Positions 44,341 through 53,863 of a stretch of DNA of 64,000 nt are shown piece after piece. The position numbers were made by a program, and so were the translations under genes. Source of the DNA: Cyclobacteriaceae bacterium (GTDB lineage Bacteria > Bacteroidota > Bacteroidia > Cytophagales > Cyclobacteriaceae); NCBI GenBank assembly GCA_028278225.1, contig JANQEU010000069.1, forward strand, positions 124,001-188,000, read 5' to 3'. The stretch's first letter is position 1. The number at the start of each line of letters is the position of its first letter. Under the pieces are notes generated by a model that had not been told where the DNA came from, did no database searches, and saw nothing but the letters and a program-made list of their open reading frames with translations.

Positions 44341-45137
44341 CAATAAAACCTGTTTGGGTTGGTCCTCCAAAGTCTCAGCATCACGAATGCAATGAGCATC
44401 CCCCCCAGGTGCGCCAGATGTGCAACATTATCCCCCGGGGCCCGGCTAATTTCGGCATATATTTCATAAGCTCCATAGAAAAACACAAGGTATTTGGCCT
44501 TAATCGGGATCGGGGGAAACAGTAGGTAAAGCGTCATGTTGGGAAATAACATGCCAAATGCCATCAAAATTCCAAATACCGCTCCCGATGCTCCAACCAT
44601 CGGAATATTAGTAATGTCATCGTAGATACTCTGCACCAAAGACCTCGTTTGGTTCTTGTAATAAGGATCATTCGGATTGTCATAGTACTCATCAGCAAAG
44701 TCCGCCAATCGTGGCAGGTTATATCTTGGAGACTTATGTTCCAGAATAAAAATGCTGAAGGCCTCCGGACCCGGGTTTGCGACGTAAGCATCGGTATCTC
44801 TCTTCAGGGAGTACTTCTCAAAGAAATCTGCCGTACCGTACAATACACCTGCCCCTATGCCGCAGACAAGATAAAAGATAAGAAATCGCTTGGATCCCCA
44901 GAGTTGCTCCAATAGTGGTCCGAAAATGAATACCGCAAACATATTCCCCAGTATATGTCCAAATCCACCGTGGATCCACATGTATGTCAGGAATTGATAG
45001 GGTGCGAACTGGTCGGCAAATACAACTCGTAATCCGAATATGCTGGAAAAAGGAAGCTTTAACAGAGATTGAATCAGAAATATCCCCAGGTTTATCAGCA
45101 GGATATTCTTGACCATTGGAGTAAGTCTACCGAACAT
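44340..45137 (-). CDS. Rhomboid family intramembrane serine protease (first of pair)
   Basis: A 265-residue rhomboid with the catalytic serine in GASGAVFGI (S184) and histidine in AHLGGM (H243), and the WIHGGFGHILGNMFAVFIFG segment of the conserved loop 1 (HGGFGHILGNM). An insert of about 70 polar residues (105-175) sits between helices 3 and 4, longer than usual. It is five bases downstream of mutL and shares one base with the second rhomboid, so the three are co-transcribed. Two tandem rhomboids behind mutL is an arrangement I have seen described for Bacteroidota only in gene order, not in function. Confidence 0.9.
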   Translation of the reverse strand: MFGRLTPMVKNILLINLGIFLIQSLLKLPFSSIFGLRVVFADQFAPYQFLTYMWIHGGFGHILGNMFAVFIFGPLLEQLWGSKRFLIFYLVCGIGAGVLYGTADFFEKYSLKRDTDAYVANPGPEAFSIFILEHKSPRYNLPRLADFADEYYDNPNDPYYKNQTRSLVQSIYDDITNIPMVGASGAVFGILMAFGMLFPNMTLYLLFPPIPIKAKYLVFFYGAYEIYAEISRAPGDNVAHLAHLGGMLIAFVMLRLWRTNPNRFY

Positions 45138-45142
45138 TTAAA

Positions 45143-46963
45143 TCAATTAAATAATGATGCAATTTTATCAAGGCTTAAAACTACAAAAGTTGGATTACCG
45201 TCCGGGGTATAATTGGGTTGCTCACAAGCAAAAAGTTGATCAAACAGTTCATTTATCTCAGTTTCGACCAATTGGTGACCCATTTTAATTGAAGTTCTTT
45301 TCGCTAATGACCGCGCCAGGTTTTCCCTGATGCCGATATCCAGTTTTGCTTTATTGAACTTGAATTGTTCGACCAGCCCCTCAAAAATCTCCTTCTCCGA
45401 CGAATTGATAATTTCCGGAGGAACGCCATTGATCACGACACAGCTTTTGCCAAACTCATCAAAGTCGAATCCGAGTTTTCTTATCTCAGATTTTATTTCC
45501 ATAACGAGAGACATGTCGGAAGGGTTGAGCTCGATCTGCTGTGGAAATAATGAAGATTGTGAAACACCCTCCTGGTTTTTGGATCTGAGCAGATATCTTT
45601 CATACAATATACGCTCATGCGCTGCACACTGGTCGATCAAAACAATCCCTGATTTAATCTGTCTGGCTAAATATTTGCCATGAATTTGCAGTGTGGATTG
45701 GTCCGTAGGCACCTGGTCCGGTTTCGATTGATCACGTTCACTTGTAAAGATCAACGTCTCCGGCTTACCCTCTTTCCTGGCCTGCTCAATTGCTCTTCTT
45801 TCCTCTTCATCCGCCGATTGATACAGCATCTCCCAATTCTTGGCACTCGGCCGGTCCTTAAGTGTTTTGAACTCGGAATACCTCTTCTCTGAAATGTTGG
45901 TCCGATCTTCTTCCCGTTGAGGAATAAATTGCTCAAAGTTCACGTCAGTCTCAAAATCGAGCGAAGGTGTGACGTTAAACCTGGCGAGTGACTGCCGCGT
46001 GGCAGAGGCTATAACACTGTACAATAACCGGTCATCGTCAAACTTTACCTCCGTCTTGGTAGGATGCACATTGATATCCACGTGTTTTGGGTCCATTTCT
46101 ATGAACAGCACATAAAACGGATAGACATCATCCTGGATCATACCTTCATAAGCCGTCACCACGGCATGATTGAGATATGGATTTTTTATAAACCGGTTAT
46201 TTATGAAAAAATACTGCTCGCCCCTGGTTTTCTTTGCAAATTCAGGCTTTCCGATGTAACCCCAAATCTTAATTTCAGCGGTTTCCTCGCTGCATGAAAT
46301 GAGTTGCCGCTGGTAGTTTTTTCCAAATAGCTGAACTATCCTTTTGCTAAGTTTGCTGCTGTCGAGCTGAAATATTTCCTGATCATTCTGCAAATATTTG
46401 AACACGACGTGAGGATTCGACAAGGCAATTCGAAAAAAATCGTCATTGATATGACGTAGTTCCACGGGATTTGATTTCAGAAAATTTCTGCGTGCCGGGA
46501 TATTGTAAAATAGATTTTTAACACAAACTGACGTGCCTCGCTGCATGGAGACAGCTTCCTGAGATTTAAATTCCGATCCCTCAATCAGGATTGATGTCCC
46601 AAGCTCATCCTCTTCTCTTTTGGACTTCAGCTCCACCTGGGCAACTGCAGCTATCGAGGCCAAAGCCTCTCCGCGAAATCCCATTGACTTTATTTCGAAC
46701 AGGTCCTGGGCGTCTTTGATCTTGGACGTGGCATGCCGCTCAAAACTCATTCGGGCATCCGTGACACTCATCCCGACTCCATCGTCAATTACCTGGATCA
46801 TTGATTTGCCGGCTTCCCTGATTACAATGGTAATCGATGTGGATCCGGCGTCAATGCTGTTTTCAAGTAATTCCTTTACAACTGAAGCAGGTCTTTGAAC
46901 AACTTCGCCTGCTGCAATCTGATTGGCAATACTGTCCGGTAGAAGGTGTATTATGTCTTTCAC
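45143..46963 (-). CDS. mutL: DNA mismatch repair protein MutL
   Basis: A 606-residue GHKL ATPase that links mismatch recognition by MutS to strand removal. The N-terminal domain has QIAAGEVVQRPASVVKELLENS, DDGVGM and GFRGEALASIA. The C-terminal endonuclease motif reads DQCAAHERILYERY, the DQHA(x)2E(x)4E motif with His replaced by Cys. I choose the GTG start at 46963 (reading MKDIIHLLPDSIANQ), which overlaps the previous gene's stop (TAGTG); the frame extends 21 codons further but into that gene. Coupled upstream to a small membrane-protein gene and downstream to two rhomboids. Confidence 0.94.
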   Translation of the reverse strand: MKDIIHLLPDSIANQIAAGEVVQRPASVVKELLENSIDAGSTSITIVIREAGKSMIQVIDDGVGMSVTDARMSFERHATSKIKDAQDLFEIKSMGFRGEALASIAAVAQVELKSKREEDELGTSILIEGSEFKSQEAVSMQRGTSVCVKNLFYNIPARRNFLKSNPVELRHINDDFFRIALSNPHVVFKYLQNDQEIFQLDSSKLSKRIVQLFGKNYQRQLISCSEETAEIKIWGYIGKPEFAKKTRGEQYFFINNRFIKNPYLNHAVVTAYEGMIQDDVYPFYVLFIEMDPKHVDINVHPTKTEVKFDDDRLLYSVIASATRQSLARFNVTPSLDFETDVNFEQFIPQREEDRTNISEKRYSEFKTLKDRPSAKNWEMLYQSADEEERRAIEQARKEGKPETLIFTSERDQSKPDQVPTDQSTLQIHGKYLARQIKSGIVLIDQCAAHERILYERYLLRSKNQEGVSQSSLFPQQIELNPSDMSLVMEIKSEIRKLGFDFDEFGKSCVVINGVPPEIINSSEKEIFEGLVEQFKFNKAKLDIGIRENLARSLAKRTSIKMGHQLVETEINELFDQLFACEQPNYTPDGNPTFVVLSLDKIASLFN

Positions 46964-47307
46964 TAATTGCGCTTCGCCTTTGGCCTCCTTAGCCTGAAGT
47001 ATAGATAAACCGGTACAATGAGCCAAAGTGCATAAAACACATCATTCCCATAATAAAGCCATCCGATAACACTCACACCCAGCACGGCTGCAATCAGCAT
47101 TTGAAGAAATGAAGCATTCGGGATGGATTCGGTTTTTCTTTGAAATGTAATTTTCCCGGGAGTTTGACCGCCCTTTGATTTTCCTTCCAATTCCAATTTG
47201 ATTCTTCTCGTTCTTTCTTTGATCTCTTCTTTCACCGGATCATAATACCTGGGTTCGATATTAAATCGTCGGTTCCTGGGAAGTCTTATCAATGACGGAA
47301 ATCTCAT
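46963..47307 (-). CDS. Small membrane protein of unknown function upstream of mutL
   Basis: A 114-residue protein from the ATG at 47307 (MRFPSLIRLPRNRRF); the frame is open 16 codons further up. The first 70 residues are basic and polar (FNIEPRYYDPVKEEIKERTRRIKLELEGKSK), followed by two hydrophobic segments (about 67-83 and 87-102) and a basic tail RLRRPKAKRN. Its stop overlaps the GTG of mutL by one base. I recall similar ORFs next to mutL and rhomboid genes in Cytophagales, but no function. A terminator-like ATGGG / CCCAT pair lies in its leader. Confidence 0.65.
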   Translation of the reverse strand: MRFPSLIRLPRNRRFNIEPRYYDPVKEEIKERTRRIKLELEGKSKGGQTPGKITFQRKTESIPNASFLQMLIAAVLGVSVIGWLYYGNDVFYALWLIVPVYLYFRLRRPKAKRN

Positions 47308-47566
47308 AATGCCTTTAAAACTAAAATAAATGGGACAGGCCCCATCAATGACCATGCCCGTTAGCGAGCAACAATCGTGCTCGTTTTATCCGACTATTTT
47401 AACCAATTTAACGAGCCTTACCAACAAAAAATTCATATCAATTTAAAATTACCGATCGTTAGATGGGTTGCTGATTTCATTAAAAACGTTTAATATTCAG
47501 GCTGATACATTACTTTGCTCCGTGCAAAACCTGAACTCAGAACAAAATTAGTTCAAAAGAAAAGTA

Positions 47567-49942
47567 ATGACCCGTATAACCAGTATATGGATTTTGTGCT
47601 TCACAATACTCCCCGGTATTGTCTTTTCAGGAAATTCTCTCGACGATAAGGTTGACAGTATCTACAATTCTTTGTCCGACAGTGAAAAAATTTCACAACT
47701 CCTTTGGCTTAAAACAGACAGTATCCAAAAGATCCTCCACAATGAAAACGTCGCATTTGGCGGTGTGTATCTAACAAACCCTGTTCCGCGCTCAGGTATC
47801 AAAACAATCCCCGTGGAGGTTGCTCTGGAGATAGGACTCAGCTTCCGGGAGTTGGGATTTGGTGAGGATCTGCCTGGAATTCAAAGCCTTAATGCGATTA
47901 CGGACCTGAAGCTGGTGCATAATTATCTTGAGTACATTAAGAACGAATCCCTGAGCAATGGGTATGATCACCTGGTGTTACCGGAATTATCTGATTCTAC
48001 AAAACACCTTGAAAGGATATTAAAGATCATAAATGAGTATGATCCGGATTTCTATCTGATCAAAGACCACCTCAGGTTCAACCCGCCGGAAAGAAAAAAA
48101 ACATTTTACGAAAGCATAGTGGGCAAAAGGGCCGTAGTGGTTGATGAAACCCTGGTGGGCAGATATGAAAAAACACTGAGAAGAACACCAAAATCAATGA
48201 CGGTCTTCGAAAGGAATATCATTAAACACATTAAGCTTCTCCATGAAAAACCTCCGCGCAAAAGCGTAAACCAGGGAAAGCTTGTTCATGATCTCTGGGC
48301 AAAATCCGTTATTCCTTTTCAGGGAGAACATAATATACTTCCGATCCGGAATGACACGATCGGGATTTGGGTTGAAAATGAATCAAGTCACCTCAAGAAA
48401 GAACTTGAGATATACTATGGTACTGTATTGAACCTGAAATATGATCATATCCCATTGGGTGTGCCCATCGTGGTAGACGCAAGGTCCAACACGTTTCTCG
48501 CAACTGAATATGCATACGCTTTTCAAGCCTATAACCCCATTATTTGGATCAGCAGTCCATCTCAATTGACGAATGTTAACGCTGCAGCCGTCCTGATGAT
48601 TCCTGAACATAGTCCTCAACTGGACTTTATCCTCTCCGAGATGATATACGGATCTGAGGGAATTGAGGGACAAAGTAACCTGCCAATCCCCGAATTCCTG
48701 GCTTTATACAGAAATGAACCCGTAAACAGGCAACTTTTGCTTGGATACGCTCAGCCGGAATGGGCAGGTATGAATGAGGCAGTGCTGGACAGCATTGATC
48801 TTCTTGCTGAGGAGATGATCATCAATCATGCTTCCCCGGGCGCTCAGATCCTGGTGGCAAAAAATGGCAAAATAGTCCTGAATAAGGCTTATGGCTATTT
48901 GACCTACGATAGTCTGATAAAGGTCGAAAAAAAGACTTTATATGACCTGGCTTCATTGACGAAAGCCACATCAACTTTGATGGCCATAATGAGCCTGGTG
49001 GATAACAACATGATCCATTTGGACAGTACCATTTCACATTATTTGCCACACTATGCAGAAACAAATAAATCTGATATCAGGATAAGGAATATCCTCACTC
49101 ACAATGCAGGACTGATGTCTTATATCCCATTTTGGAAACGCTCGATGAGGGGAGATTTTTTAGATGTCTTCTATTACAAGTCAAAATCAGCGGAAGACGA
49201 AGATTCCCGTAGCTATGGATATGAGCCTCATCCGGTAATGAGGGATTCTCTTGAGAGCTGGATCCGCTCTTCCAAAGTCATCAAAAGTGAAAAAGAAGAA
49301 TACCTGTATAGTGATATTGGATTCATGATCCTGCACGAGATCATCGAGAAAGTAAGTGGCATAACCCTGGAAGAATACATCCGAAGGGAGTTTTTCGAAC
49401 CACTCAGAATGTCCCACACACAGTTCAATCCATTGGCCAAAGGTTTTGAGATTTACCAGATAGCACCTACGGAATATGATTACTATTTCCGGGAAGAGCA
49501 GGTCTGGGGGAACGTCCATGATCGAAATGCCGCGATATTCGGCGGAGTGGCCGGGCATGCGGGATTATTCTCAAATGCCAGGGATCTTGCCAGTCTCCTT
49601 CAAATGATCCTCTTCCGGGGACAATATGGTGGATCTGCCTATCTGTCTTCCGGTGTGATCTCACAATTCAACCGCTCGCAATTCAAGGGGAACAGGAGAG
49701 GTCTGGGCTGGGATAAACCCGGAAGATATAATCCCAATATTTCGAAACTTGCCAGTAAAGAGAGTTTTGGCCATACGGGATTTACGGGAACGATGCTTTG
49801 GGCTGACCCCAAGCATGATCTGATCTTCATCTTTTTGTCCAACCGGATTTTCCCGGACTCAAATAATAAGAACCTGGTGGTTTTGGATACAAGGAGACGG
49901 ATGCATGACATCATTTACAATTCCATATATACCAATTATTGA
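47567..49942 (+). CDS. Serine hydrolase (class C beta-lactamase fold) with degenerate GH3-like N-terminus
   Basis: A 791-residue exported protein (signal ending IVFSGNS). The C-terminal 380 residues form a beta-lactamase/transpeptidase-like hydrolase with the nucleophile in SLTKA (S-x-x-K), YSDIG in place of Tyr-x-Asn, and HTGFTG. The N-terminal 400 residues resemble the GH3 barrel plus sandwich of larger Bacteroidota proteins (WAKSVIPFQGEHNILPIRN aligns with the segment leading to LPL), but the catalytic KH and Asp motifs are missing and the barrel is short. I infer a former fusion of a NagZ-like glycosidase and an amidase-type hydrolase, with the glycosidase inactive. Confidence 0.8.
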   Translation: MTRITSIWILCFTILPGIVFSGNSLDDKVDSIYNSLSDSEKISQLLWLKTDSIQKILHNENVAFGGVYLTNPVPRSGIKTIPVEVALEIGLSFRELGFGEDLPGIQSLNAITDLKLVHNYLEYIKNESLSNGYDHLVLPELSDSTKHLERILKIINEYDPDFYLIKDHLRFNPPERKKTFYESIVGKRAVVVDETLVGRYEKTLRRTPKSMTVFERNIIKHIKLLHEKPPRKSVNQGKLVHDLWAKSVIPFQGEHNILPIRNDTIGIWVENESSHLKKELEIYYGTVLNLKYDHIPLGVPIVVDARSNTFLATEYAYAFQAYNPIIWISSPSQLTNVNAAAVLMIPEHSPQLDFILSEMIYGSEGIEGQSNLPIPEFLALYRNEPVNRQLLLGYAQPEWAGMNEAVLDSIDLLAEEMIINHASPGAQILVAKNGKIVLNKAYGYLTYDSLIKVEKKTLYDLASLTKATSTLMAIMSLVDNNMIHLDSTISHYLPHYAETNKSDIRIRNILTHNAGLMSYIPFWKRSMRGDFLDVFYYKSKSAEDEDSRSYGYEPHPVMRDSLESWIRSSKVIKSEKEEYLYSDIGFMILHEIIEKVSGITLEEYIRREFFEPLRMSHTQFNPLAKGFEIYQIAPTEYDYYFREEQVWGNVHDRNAAIFGGVAGHAGLFSNARDLASLLQMILFRGQYGGSAYLSSGVISQFNRSQFKGNRRGLGWDKPGRYNPNISKLASKESFGHTGFTGTMLWADPKHDLIFIFLSNRIFPDSNNKNLVVLDTRRRMHDIIYNSIYTNY

Positions 49943-50032
49943 AATGTATGAACATTTCATTAATGTTGGGCGTTAACTATGGAGACCTGGTGCTTTTAAA
50001 CCAGGGTATTAAATTCTCTAAACTTTAAATAG

Positions 50033-51175
50033 ATGAAAGTAGGTATTGTTTGCTACCCCACATACGGGGGCAGTGGCGTGGTTGCTACCGAGCTTGGAAA
50101 GGCACTGGCAAAAGAAGGTCACGAAATACATTTCATCACTTATTCCCAGCCCACGAGACTGGACTTTTTCAGTGAGAACCTGTACTACCATGAGGTCGCA
50201 ATAAAAGATTATCCGCTATTCGACTACCCGCCCTATGAGCTGGCGCTGGCCAGTAGGCTTGTGGATGTGGCTGAGCACGAGGGTCTGGATCTTTTACATG
50301 TGCATTATGCAATTCCCCATGCTTCGGCTGCGCATTTGGCCAAGCAAATTCTGGCAAAAAAAGGTATAACCATTCCATTCATAACGACACTGCACGGGAC
50401 AGACATCACCCTGGTGGGAAAAGAATCAAGTTACGAGCCGGTAGTTACTTTCACCATCAACGAATCCGATGCGGTAACCTCCGTATCGGACGATCTGAAA
50501 AAAGAGACCTTGCAACATTTCAATATTTCCAGGGAGATTGAGGTAATTCCGAATTTCATTGATCTGAAAAGATTTAAAAAACAGAAAAAAGATCATTTCA
50601 AAAAAGCCATTTGCCCAAATGGTGAGAAGCTGTTGGTCCATACTTCAAACTTCAGAAGGGTAAAGAGAGTCCAGGATGTAATCGAGGTTTTCAACAAAGT
50701 ACGACAGGTCGTTCCGGCTAAACTCCTGATGGTCGGGGATGGCCCGGAGCGTTCGAACGCCGAAGAATTTTGCAGGCGTACCTGTGGCATCGATGACGTC
50801 AGGTTTTTGGGTAAGCTCGAGGCCGTGGAGGAGGTGCTTTCAGTAAGCGATCTTTTCTATATGACCTCCGAAAAAGAAAGTTTTGGATTAGCCGCCCTGG
50901 AGGCAATGGCCTGCCAGGTACCCGTTATTTCTACTAACGCCGGTGGCCTTCCCGAACTAAACCAGGACGGTATTTCAGGATTCATTTGTGAAATTGGCGA
51001 TCTGGATGATATGGCCAAAAAATCTATGCATATTTTGGACGATAATAATCTTCAAAAATTTAAGGAAGGCGCTTTAAACCGGGCCCGGGACTTTGACGTT
51101 AGCAAGATCATGCCTCTATATGAGGAACTTTATCACCGTGTGATTGAGAAATCCAAAACGTCCATTACCGCTTAG
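50033..51175 (+). CDS. bshA: N-acetyl-alpha-D-glucosaminyl L-malate synthase BshA
   Basis: A 380-residue GT4-family glycosyltransferase that joins N-acetylglucosamine to L-malate, the first step of bacillithiol synthesis. The opening MKVGIVCYPTYGGSGVVATE is diagnostic of BshA. LHGTDITLVG, VIPNFIDLKRF and the acceptor-side ESFGLAALEAMACQVPVI motif are also present. Bacillithiol is a low-molecular-weight thiol of Firmicutes and Bacteroidota. The bshB and bshC genes are not in this window. A weak hairpin (CCTGGT / ACCAGG, 49986-50005) precedes the start. Confidence 0.95.
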   Translation: MKVGIVCYPTYGGSGVVATELGKALAKEGHEIHFITYSQPTRLDFFSENLYYHEVAIKDYPLFDYPPYELALASRLVDVAEHEGLDLLHVHYAIPHASAAHLAKQILAKKGITIPFITTLHGTDITLVGKESSYEPVVTFTINESDAVTSVSDDLKKETLQHFNISREIEVIPNFIDLKRFKKQKKDHFKKAICPNGEKLLVHTSNFRRVKRVQDVIEVFNKVRQVVPAKLLMVGDGPERSNAEEFCRRTCGIDDVRFLGKLEAVEEVLSVSDLFYMTSEKESFGLAALEAMACQVPVISTNAGGLPELNQDGISGFICEIGDLDDMAKKSMHILDDNNLQKFKEGALNRARDFDVSKIMPLYEELYHRVIEKSKTSITA

Positions 51176-51238
51176 CAGGTCCTTGCCGGGTGAAATATTC
51201 ACCTGGATGACAGTTGTTCAATTGATACTAGTGATAAT

Positions 51239-52336
51239 ATGATAGGTCACAGATTCACGGAATACATTCCTGAAAAAAATCCTGAGAAATCAGCATTTGA
51301 AAACCTGCTGAATATCTTTCTGCAATTGGTGGTGATCACATCAGGTGATGTGAATGAAGCATTAAGCTGGCTAACTAATCTTGACCGTCAATATAACATG
51401 ACAAATGAATCATACGGTATCGGAGACTTTATTGCGGACCTGAAATCAAAAGGCTATATCACTGGTGAAAATGAAAAAGGAGAAATCCATCTGACCGCAA
51501 AATCTGAACAGGAAATCCGCAAAAGCGCACTGGAAGAAATATTCGGTAAACTCAGGAAATCAGGAAAAGGGGACCACCGATCACATCATTCCGGTCAGGG
51601 AGATGAGATCAGTACGGATTTCAGGGAATTCGAATTCGGTGATTCGCCCGAACAAATTGCATTGACCGAAAGTCTAAGGAATGCTCAGATCAATCACGGG
51701 ATGGAAAACTTCATGTTAACGGAGAATGACCTTGAGATCCGCGATCGACATTTCAAAACCCAGACTTCTACGGTTTTGATGATTGATATCAGTCATTCCA
51801 TGATCCTGTATGGGGAAGACCGGATCACACCTGCTAAAAAAGTGGCCATGGCGCTGGCGGAGCTTGTTATAAAAAAATACCCGAAGGACACGCTGGATGT
51901 CATCGTCTTTGGCAATGATGCATGGCAGATTGAGATCAAAGACCTGCCCTATCTGCAGGTTGGGCCTTACCATACAAACACGATCGCCGGCCTGGAATTG
52001 GCGATGGACATATTGAGAAGGCGTAAGAACAAAAACAAACAGATCTTTATGATCACGGACGGGAAACCCACCTGTATGAAAGTCGGGATCAGGTACTACA
52101 AAAACAGCTTTGGGCTGGATCCGAAGATCCTTAACAAAACGCTGAATCTGTCTGCACAGTGCAGAAGGCTGAATATCCCGATAACGACTTTTATGATCGC
52201 ATCCGATCCCTACCTGAAAGAATTTGTCAGGGAATTTACCAAGGTCAACAGTGGGAATGCCTACTATAGCAGTCTGAAAGGATTAGGCGACCTGATATTT
52301 GAAGATTATCGAAGAAACAGAAGGAAAAACCTGTGA
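51239..52336 (+). CDS. VWA-domain protein of a MoxR-VWA operon
   Basis: A 365-residue cytoplasmic protein. The C-terminal half is a von Willebrand A domain with the metal-ion site DISHS (183-187), a Thr in NTIAG and the Asp in MITDGKPT. The N-terminal half is helical and polar with no recognised domain. It is followed, after six bases, by a MoxR-like ATPase gene. Such pairs act as chaperones that insert metals or assemble complexes. The product may use the ATPase like a chelatase partner; its client is unknown. Confidence 0.85.
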   Translation: MIGHRFTEYIPEKNPEKSAFENLLNIFLQLVVITSGDVNEALSWLTNLDRQYNMTNESYGIGDFIADLKSKGYITGENEKGEIHLTAKSEQEIRKSALEEIFGKLRKSGKGDHRSHHSGQGDEISTDFREFEFGDSPEQIALTESLRNAQINHGMENFMLTENDLEIRDRHFKTQTSTVLMIDISHSMILYGEDRITPAKKVAMALAELVIKKYPKDTLDVIVFGNDAWQIEIKDLPYLQVGPYHTNTIAGLELAMDILRRRKNKNKQIFMITDGKPTCMKVGIRYYKNSFGLDPKILNKTLNLSAQCRRLNIPITTFMIASDPYLKEFVREFTKVNSGNAYYSSLKGLGDLIFEDYRRNRRKNL

Positions 52337-52342
52337 GAAGAA

Positions 52343-53857
52343 ATGGATTACAATGAAATTCCGGCTGGCAAGCTGATGAACATAAAAACAATAGGGGAAC
52401 TTAAATCTACCGGATATCAACCGCTTGGGATCAAAGATGAGCTAAGAAAAAACCTGGTATGCAAACTCCAAAAGAAAGAAAATGTGTTTGCAGGCATATG
52501 GGGGTATGAGGAGACTGTGATCCCGGATATTGAACGCGCTATACTGGCAAAGCATAACATCAATTTCCTTGGTCTCCGGGGACAGGCTAAAACAAAGATT
52601 GCCAGGATGATGACGCAACTACTGGATGAATACATCCCTATTGTAAAAGACTCTGTATTAAATGAAGATCCGCTGATCCCGATATCAAAATTTGCCAAGG
52701 ACCAGATCCGCGAACATGGCGATGACACGCCTATCGATTGGATTCACAGGGATGAGAGGTACACAGAGAAACTCGCAACACCCGACGTGACAATTGCGGA
52801 TCTGATAGGAGACGTGGACCCAATAAAGGCTGCAAGTCTGAAATTACCTTATTCCGATGAACGGGTAATTCACTATGGATTGATCCCTCGTTCACACAGG
52901 TCAATATTTGTCATAAATGAACTCCCGGACCTGCAGGCCAGGATCCAGGTAGCCCTTTTCAATATTCTTCAGGAGGGTGACATCCAGATCCGTGGCTTCA
53001 AACTAAGGTTGCCGCTGGATGTTCACTTCATTTTTACCGCAAATCCCGAGGATTATACCAACAGGGGCAGTATTGTGACGCCTCTCAAAGATCGCATCGA
53101 TAGTCAGATCATCACACACTATCCAAAATCTATCGAAACGGGTAAGCAAATAACACACCAGGAGGCCCACATCGAAAAAGAACAGGGTGAAACAGTGAAA
53201 ATATTTGAGCTTGCCAAAGACCTGATAGAACAAATTGCATTTGAAGCGCGGGAAAGTGAATACGTCGATTCGAAAAGTGGTGTTTCGGCCCGGTTGACAA
53301 TATCGGCATATGAAAATCTTGTGAGCAGTGCGGAAAGAAGAAAACTAAAAAATGGTGAAGGTAATGTTACCGTCAGGATCTCGGATTTCAATGGTGTAAT
53401 TCCTGCAATCACCGGCAAAGTAGAACTGGTCTATGAAGGAGAGCAGGAGGGTCCCGGTATCGTGGCCGGCAATTTAATCGGTAAAGCAATCAGAAAGCAG
53501 TTTGTCAATTATTTCCCTGATCCCGAAGAAATCAGAAAAAACAAAGAGGGTAAAAATCCTTACAAGGTCATAACAGACTGGTTCGGTGAAGGTAACATGG
53601 TCGATCTCCTGCATGACGCGTCCTACATAGCATACAAAAAAGTAATTCAATCCGTACCGGGCCTCAGGGAATTAATCAAATCGAAATACGGCAGGGAATC
53701 TGAAGAATATCAATTATTTTTAATGGAGCTGGCACTATACGGACTTGCTGAATATAGCATGCTGAGTAAGCATACCCTTGAAAGCGGAATGCAGTTTAAG
53801 GATCTTATCAGCAGTATGTTTACGATGCCCGAACCCGATGATGAGGACCTTGGATAA
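52343..53857 (+). CDS. MoxR / magnesium-chelatase-like AAA+ ATPase
   Basis: A 504-residue AAA+ protein of the chelatase clade. Walker A reads GLRGQAKT (77-84), with Ala where Gly normally precedes the Lys, and the Walker B region reads FVINELPDL with Asn in place of the first Asp. IFTANPEDYTNRG resembles the sensor-1 segment and DRIDSQIITHYP the sensor-2 region. The altered Walker motifs may be a family feature or signal weak hydrolysis. An inner ATG (MNIKTIGEL, 52376) is an alternative start. It lies in one operon with the VWA gene and an AlbA-type gene. Confidence 0.85.
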   Translation: MDYNEIPAGKLMNIKTIGELKSTGYQPLGIKDELRKNLVCKLQKKENVFAGIWGYEETVIPDIERAILAKHNINFLGLRGQAKTKIARMMTQLLDEYIPIVKDSVLNEDPLIPISKFAKDQIREHGDDTPIDWIHRDERYTEKLATPDVTIADLIGDVDPIKAASLKLPYSDERVIHYGLIPRSHRSIFVINELPDLQARIQVALFNILQEGDIQIRGFKLRLPLDVHFIFTANPEDYTNRGSIVTPLKDRIDSQIITHYPKSIETGKQITHQEAHIEKEQGETVKIFELAKDLIEQIAFEARESEYVDSKSGVSARLTISAYENLVSSAERRKLKNGEGNVTVRISDFNGVIPAITGKVELVYEGEQEGPGIVAGNLIGKAIRKQFVNYFPDPEEIRKNKEGKNPYKVITDWFGEGNMVDLLHDASYIAYKKVIQSVPGLRELIKSKYGRESEEYQLFLMELALYGLAEYSMLSKHTLESGMQFKDLISSMFTMPEPDDEDLG

Positions 53858-53863
53858 ATTCAA

